A stretch of 9,209 bases of DNA from assembly GCA_910579655.1 (NCBI GenBank), contig CAJTVE010000091.1:1-9209 (forward strand), written 5' to 3'. This document shows, in pieces, positions 5,971-9,209 of the stretch (position 1 is the first letter of the stretch; the number at the start of each line of letters is the position of its first letter). Made by a program: the position numbers and the translations under genes. The notes beneath the pieces were generated by a model. The model saw nothing but the letters and a program-made list of their open reading frames with translations, made no database searches and was not told the DNA's origin. This stretch comes from an uncultured Allobaculum sp. (GTDB lineage Bacteria; Bacillota_I; Bacilli_A; Erysipelotrichales; Erysipelotrichaceae).

Positions 5971-6020
5971 ATACTTCAGACGCACGAATATCTTAGAGAC
6001 GACTTAAAGGAGATTATGAG

Positions 6021-7202
6021 ATGAAAAAATGCCCAGTCTGCCATACCGAATCGGATGACAATGCAAAATTCTGTCAGGAATGTGGTCATCCATTTAATTT
6101 CGAGGCGGCAGAAGATCATACAAACATAGAAGGATCCGCTGATCTTTCAAAGGAAGCCGTTCAGGAAGTTTCCAATGAAGTTCAGTCTGACTCCTCCGAA
6201 CCTGCTTATCACAACGAACCAATCGCCACGTTTGAAAATACTGAAGACCAGTCTGTACAGGCTGAAACCCAGACGGATCCAAGTGAACCTGTCCAGGATC
6301 TGGGCGAGCGCTGGTATTATGTAGAATCTGGAAAATCCAAAGGTCCTTTTTCCAGAAGCCAGTTCCTGGACTTAATTGTCGATGGAACGGTTACACCAAG
6401 AACCTATGTCTGGACCAAAGGTATGGACGAATGGACATACCTGAAAAACACTGCTTTATATGGCAGGGATAACAATCAGGAAACTGCTCCAGCCCAGCCA
6501 GAAGCGCCTGTTTTTGAACAGAACACAGTTTCGGAATCTGGCTCTTACACCCAGCCACAGTCGGTTTTACGCAATGAGGAAGCCGAAGATCAGCGCTGGT
6601 TCTATGTGGTTAAAAACCGCACCGTTGGTCCATTCTCCACCGAAGTGATGATCCGCAACATCCATCAGGGAATTATTGATGGTTCGACTTACGTATGGAG
6701 AGAAGGCTACGATGACTGGAAACACCTGGCTGATACTCCATTTGCCCAATACCTGCCAGATGACAGCTCCCGTTCTTATTCCACAACTGGTGAGTCTTTT
6801 GATGATCGTGGGGCCTACTCCCATAACAACTACACCTCTTCCAATGTGGAAGGTGTTGTCCCAACCCGCAATATCATGCTGTATCTGCTGTTATCCATCG
6901 TCACCTGTGGAATTTTTGAACTTGTCTGGTTCTATCTGATCGCTGCTGACATCAACAAACTTTGCATCGCCCGCGGCCGCAGACCATTAACCGATCCGAT
7001 TCTGGTTCTGGTTTATTCTTTCCTGACCTGTGGAATCTATTCGATCTACTACTTCTGGAAAGCTGGAAACACACTGTATGAACTCAATGAGGGCCGTCAG
7101 CCAAGCGTTGGCGTGATTGCGGCAATCCTTGGTCTGATTCTCCAGCCAGCAGCTCTTGCGATCATTCAGGACCAGATCAATGGCATGGCTGAAAACGACT
7201 AA
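6021..7202 (+). CDS. zinc ribbon, two GYF_2 domains and DUF4234 membrane protein
   Basis: This is a 393-residue membrane protein of unknown job. An N-terminal zinc ribbon uses Cys4, Cys7, Cys18 and Cys21 (CPVC, then CQEC). An acidic, disordered linker follows (about 27-95). Two GYF_2 domains come next at about 97-148 and 192-244. Both show the family marks: RWYYV / RWFYV, GPFS, YVWTKGMDEW / YVWREGYDDW. GYF-type domains usually bind proline-rich peptides. After a second Ser/Tyr-rich linker, residues 284-382 match DUF4234: three hydrophobic segments (about 284-307, 326-346, 362-382), each of the first two carrying a TCGI motif. With no signal peptide, the zinc ribbon and GYF_2 domains should face the cytoplasm. 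The start has AAGGAG 8 bases upstream. It overlaps the DUF2752 gene, so the two are cotranscribed and probably act together in the membrane. Domain assignments are by eye but clear. Confidence 0.9.
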   Translation: MKKCPVCHTESDDNAKFCQECGHPFNFEAAEDHTNIEGSADLSKEAVQEVSNEVQSDSSEPAYHNEPIATFENTEDQSVQAETQTDPSEPVQDLGERWYYVESGKSKGPFSRSQFLDLIVDGTVTPRTYVWTKGMDEWTYLKNTALYGRDNNQETAPAQPEAPVFEQNTVSESGSYTQPQSVLRNEEAEDQRWFYVVKNRTVGPFSTEVMIRNIHQGIIDGSTYVWREGYDDWKHLADTPFAQYLPDDSSRSYSTTGESFDDRGAYSHNNYTSSNVEGVVPTRNIMLYLLLSIVTCGIFELVWFYLIAADINKLCIARGRRPLTDPILVLVYSFLTCGIYSIYYFWKAGNTLYELNEGRQPSVGVIAAILGLILQPAALAIIQDQINGMAEND

Positions 7203-7566
7203 CACCAGCCCAAATTCTTATTTTCACCGCTATGGCAAATCACTTCTGCTGATCTGCCTGCTGGCGATTGTGGTTCTGGTTATCGGCTACCATTGTCCGT
7301 TTTATGCAGTCACCCACATACGCTGTCCCGGCTGTGGAATGACCCGCGCCCTGATTGCTCTTCTGATGGGCAACTGGCGCCTTTCGCTGACCTGGCATCC
7401 GATGCTTATCCCTTCAATCATTCTGGGTCTTCTAGTTTTTCTTCTCTGGAAAAAAAATCGGAAGGCAGCCCAGATACTTGTATGGATCTGGATTAGCGCC
7501 ATGCTCGTTTGCTGGATCTATCGGCTGATTTATGTTTTTCCCTATGACTACACCTGGATGCGCTGA
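7180..7566 (+). CDS. DUF2752 small membrane protein
   Basis: This 128-residue integral membrane protein carries the hallmark CPGCGMTRA (Cys49, Cys52) of DUF2752, whose function is not established. The hydrophobic segments lie at about 20-37, 53-63, 76-90 and 97-117. The CPGCG motif follows the first segment, where it could bind a metal or a disulphide partner. The open frame begins further upstream with a TTG at 7156, but I prefer the ATG at 7180. It has a weak AGGA about 9 bases before it and gives a family-typical length. It overlaps the preceding gene by 23 bases, in a different frame, which suggests translational coupling. Zinc ribbon or GYF_2 proteins and DUF2752 proteins are plausible partners because they are small, membrane-linked and encoded together here. 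A strong terminator follows at 7649. Confidence 0.85.
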   Translation: MAWLKTTNTSPNSYFHRYGKSLLLICLLAIVVLVIGYHCPFYAVTHIRCPGCGMTRALIALLMGNWRLSLTWHPMLIPSIILGLLVFLLWKKNRKAAQILVWIWISAMLVCWIYRLIYVFPYDYTWMR

Positions 7567-7648
7567 TTCTTTGCGGTCATGAGTTGTACCGGGGATTCAG
7601 TTCTGTCCCAATAAGACACAGAATCAAAATCCAGAAATCCTGCCCTTG

Positions 7649-7692
7649 AAGCGCTGGCTGCTTTGATTGTTCAAAGTCCGCCAGCGCTTTTT
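7649..7692 (+). terminator. Rho-independent terminator of the GYF_2/DUF2752 operon
   Basis: AAGCGCTGGC (7649-7658) pairs with GCCAGCGCTT (7680-7689). An inner helix CTTTGA/TCAAAG (7661-7666, 7671-7676) closes on a 4-nt loop. A T-run to 7692 follows on the plus strand only. Confidence 0.92.
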
Positions 7693-7700
7693 CTTGCACT

Positions 7701-7742
7701 GCCCTATTTTCCAATTACCAATCGGAAAATAGGGCTAAGCCC
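7701..7742. repeat. 12-bp perfect hairpin with an overlapping alternative stem
   Basis: GCCCTATTTTCC (7701-7712) pairs exactly with GGAAAATAGGGC (7724-7735). Past one mismatch the stem continues with ATT/AAT to a 3-nt loop. No U-tract follows. GGGC (7732-7735), in the right arm, can instead pair with GCCC (7739-7742), so two mutually exclusive folds are possible. Its role is unknown. Confidence 0.7.
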
Positions 7743-7782
7743 CAGGACCAGATCATCAAACGTGCGAGCTTAGTGAATCCTA

Positions 7783-7815
7783 TATAATAGGGCCGGAATA
7801 TAATAAGGCCGGGAA
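7783..7815 (+). repeat. tandem 16/17-bp repeat with TATAAT boxes
   Basis: TATAATAGGGCCGGAA (7783-7798) is followed by the near copy TATAATAAGGCCGGGAA (7799-7815). Each copy begins with a perfect -10-like TATAAT and contains a GGCC core. No good -35 sits 17 bases upstream of the first. This could be a duplicated promoter or protein binding site, or chance AT/GC alternation. Confidence 0.6.
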
Positions 7816-7850
7816 TTTATATAGTTACAGGAATTCAAGTCATACCAAAT

Positions 7851-7898
7851 AAAAATGCCAGAACTTCTGATGTGCTGATCAGAAATTCTGGCATTTTT
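7851..7898. terminator. bidirectional terminator between convergent units
   Basis: AAAAATGCCAGAA (7851-7863) pairs with TTCTGGCATTTTT (7886-7898). Past one C/A mismatch, TTCTGAT (7865-7871) pairs with ATCAGAA (7878-7884), closing on a 6-nt loop. Both strands end in a T5 tract. On the minus strand it lies 17 bases after the phosphoesterase stop and surely serves that gene. On the plus strand it would catch read-through or end a short transcript starting near 7790. Confidence 0.92.
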
Positions 7899-7914
7899 GC
7901 AGCGTCTGTTTGTT

Positions 7915-8655
7915 TTACTGACTGACTTGATTCGTCTGCTCAATCAGCTGATCCACCTCTTCGACCGTATTAAACAGGTTGCAATGTGGCCTGGAGTCCA
8001 GAATCTCTATGGAATCCAGATGGTAATGACCTGAGAACCAGATCTTGTAGTCCAGTTTCTTGCGAATCTCTTCCAGAAAATCAATCTGGTTGATTCGATC
8101 ATCACTGTACAAATCCATGTTCACAGGATATTTAGTTGAAAGTGAATGAGCAGCCGGGACATCATGGCTTAAGACCACATCAACTTTCCAGTTTCTCTCA
8201 TCCAGAATCATACGGGCATGCTCTGCTTCTTCTCTGGAGAAAATCTCCTCATTCCACCAGTTCATCCCCTGCTTGCGAAATTCTACATCATGGGAAAAAC
8301 CGCCTCCTAAAGCCAGCCAGCTTTTTCCACCGAAGTCATAGACTTCGCCGCGCAGCAAGTGGAAAACATTTTTCCGGATCTGCGCTGCCCTGCCCCCTTT
8401 CCAGTCCACCACTGGAAAAGTATTGAGAACATCAAAATTCTCATGGTTTCCATCGATGAAGACAGTTGTCCAGGGCAGGCTTTCAAACCAGTTCATCCAG
8501 AACCGGTCCGAGCTTCCACCATCCCAGATACAACCAAAGTCACCGCAAATTACCAGATAGTCTTGATCTGTCATTGTCTGCCCCGGAATAAACTCCCGGG
8601 GATTAATTTTATGAATGTCAAACGCCCCATGTGTATCACTGGTAAGATAGACCAT
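7915..8655 (-). CDS. calcineurin-like metallophosphoesterase
   Basis: This is a 246-residue single-domain metal-dependent phosphatase or phosphodiesterase; the substrate cannot be told from sequence. All metal-binding blocks of the family are present in order: SDTHG (Asp7, His9), GDFG (Asp39), GNHEN (Asn70, His71, Glu72), LSHD (His164) and SGHYH (His210, His212). The unusual GDFG in place of the common GDL/GDI block and the Trp-rich stretch around 52-62 may mark a subgroup. There is no signal peptide or membrane segment, so it should be cytoplasmic. The ATG at 8655 is preceded at 7 bases by GAGAGG. It is monocistronic, convergent with the DUF2752 operon, and ends at the bidirectional terminator. 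No clear promoter could be placed in the AT-rich DNA upstream. Activity on cyclic nucleotides, nucleotides or proteins is equally possible. Confidence 0.93.
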   Translation of the reverse strand: MVYLTSDTHGAFDIHKINPREFIPGQTMTDQDYLVICGDFGCIWDGGSSDRFWMNWFESLPWTTVFIDGNHENFDVLNTFPVVDWKGGRAAQIRKNVFHLLRGEVYDFGGKSWLALGGGFSHDVEFRKQGMNWWNEEIFSREEAEHARMILDERNWKVDVVLSHDVPAAHSLSTKYPVNMDLYSDDRINQIDFLEEIRKKLDYKIWFSGHYHLDSIEILDSRPHCNLFNTVEEVDQLIEQTNQVSQ

Positions 8656-9079
8656 CTCTTAACCTCTCAAATCTAATCTCTTTTTCTGCCGAACTATTTC
8701 TAATTTATCTGAAAATCAGTCTTGTTTGTATACATTTTAAATAAGATAACGAATTTATGGCAAATAGTTGCATTTCGCGGCATTGTGTAAACGGTTTCCG
8801 GATGATCACAAAAACTAACGGCAATTTTCTGTATTGGTCATAATTTACATCTTAATCTGTCTGTTTGATTTTAAATAATCATATTTTCAGGAAATATCGA
8901 GTATTGTTATGTTTGATTCCACAAAGATTGGTTATATGAATCGACATATGATCGAATTTACTAAAAATAAGATCATTTGTGTTAAACGGTCTTTATTTCA
9001 GATAATTATAAATCATAGCCGAAGATATTATCACAAATTCCGATCTTTATAAGCAAAATTTCTAAAAAACGTACCCGCG

Positions 9080-9111
9080 AAAAAACGGCCGCCGGACAAA
9101 GCCGATGGCCG
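9080..9111 (-). terminator. minus-strand terminator of a gene beyond the right edge
   Basis: CGGCCG (9086-9091) pairs with TGGCCG (9106-9111), using one wobble. Past one mismatch, CGG/CCG continues the stem to a 6-nt loop. On the minus strand the stem is followed by six T (9085-9080). No open frame enters it from the window, so the gene it serves must end in the last 98 bases or further right. Confidence 0.8.
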
Positions 9112-9146
9112 CTTCAATTCAATTCTTAAAGTAAAAGGGAAATATA

Positions 9147-9179
9147 AATTTGTAAGTGGATGAGACCCACCTATAAATT
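9147..9179. repeat. 13-bp imperfect hairpin near the right edge
   Basis: AATTTGTAAGTGG (9147-9159) pairs with CCACCTATAAATT (9167-9179) at 12 of 13 positions (one wobble, one A/C mismatch) around a 7-nt loop. There is no T-run. It lies upstream of the terminator on the minus strand and could be part of the 3' untranslated region of the gene beyond the edge, or an end structure of an element there. Confidence 0.5.
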
Positions 9180-9209
9180 CATTTGTGGTTGAAAAAACGC
9201 GAGTTAAAG

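Larger units (their letters stand above)
5285..6020. other. 736-base intergenic region rich in inverted repeats
   Basis: I find no convincing gene. The left part holds two hairpins behind ldh (5336-5361, 5390-5420). Next comes a 14-bp tandem repeat (5432-5459) with degenerate continuation. A T-rich stretch (about 5500-5700) follows, with open frames that lack ribosome binding sites. The right part, 5721-5970, is dense with potential RNA structure: a long imperfect hairpin, a 7-bp hairpin and a distant 12-bp inverted repeat. The last 20 bases carry the ribosome binding site AAGGAG for the next gene. No clear promoter could be placed; TAAGAT at 5956-5961 is the best -10 candidate and lacks a -35. 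Confidence 0.6.
7567..7914. other. structured convergent intergenic region
   Basis: No gene is seen. It contains, in order, the operon terminator (7649-7692), a 12-bp perfect hairpin with a competing hairpin (7701-7742), tandem TATAAT-containing repeats (7783-7815) and a long bidirectional terminator (7851-7898). The middle part (about 7743-7850) is not explained by either flanking gene. Confidence 0.6.
8656..9209. other. AT-rich region without a recognisable gene
   Basis: Apart from the phosphoesterase ribosome binding site (8663-8668), I see no gene here on either strand; stops are frequent in all frames. Base composition is clearly more AT-rich than in the neighbouring genes. It holds a near-palindrome around 8938-8958 (TCGA on either side of CATATG) and, near the right edge, the minus-strand terminator at 9080-9111 and a hairpin at 9147-9179. 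Confidence 0.6.

Overview
The window looks like chromosomal DNA from a low-to-moderate GC Gram-positive bacterium (Bacillota). Strong AGGAGG-type ribosome binding sites, U-tailed hairpin terminators, a Gram-positive style membrane-anchored HtrA protease and a fermentative L-lactate dehydrogenase all point that way. An anaerobic gut lineage such as Erysipelotrichia is a reasonable guess, but nothing seen here proves it. There are no tRNA or rRNA genes, no CRISPR array, and no intact mobile element.

Layout. Positions 1-191 hold a possible gene tail and a cluster of hairpins ending in a minus-strand terminator. On the minus strand, 2478 to 192 is a probable two-gene unit: a 655-residue protein with a histone H1-like Lys/Ala tail, three internal repeats and an unrecognised C-terminal domain, followed by an 84-residue Cys-containing protein of unknown function. 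A divergent control region (2479-2696) separates it from a plus-strand HtrA/DegP-type serine protease (2697-3854) with its own terminator. L-lactate dehydrogenase (4313-5284) follows as a single-gene unit with tandem hairpins behind it.

A 736-base gap (5285-6020) has no convincing gene but is rich in inverted repeats. It leads into a two-gene membrane operon: a zinc ribbon / two GYF_2 / DUF4234 protein (6021-7202), overlapped by a small DUF2752 protein (7180-7566) and closed by a strong terminator. A structured intergenic stretch with a 12-bp perfect hairpin and tandem TATAAT-containing repeats (7701-7815) separates this from a convergent minus-strand calcineurin-like phosphoesterase (8655-7915); the terminator between them can work in both directions. 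The last 530 bases are AT-rich and without a recognisable gene, apart from a strong minus-strand terminator at 9080-9111 that probably closes a gene lying beyond the right edge.

How the genes fit together. Most units look like independent housekeeping or stress genes: extracytoplasmic protein quality control (HtrA), NADH reoxidation (Ldh) and an orphan phosphoesterase. The parts least explained by known biology are the histone-like repeat protein with its small partner, and the zinc ribbon-GYF_2-DUF4234 / DUF2752 pair. The structured intergenic regions at 5721-5970 and 7701-7898 could encode RNA elements, but no known riboswitch or sRNA class was recognised in them.
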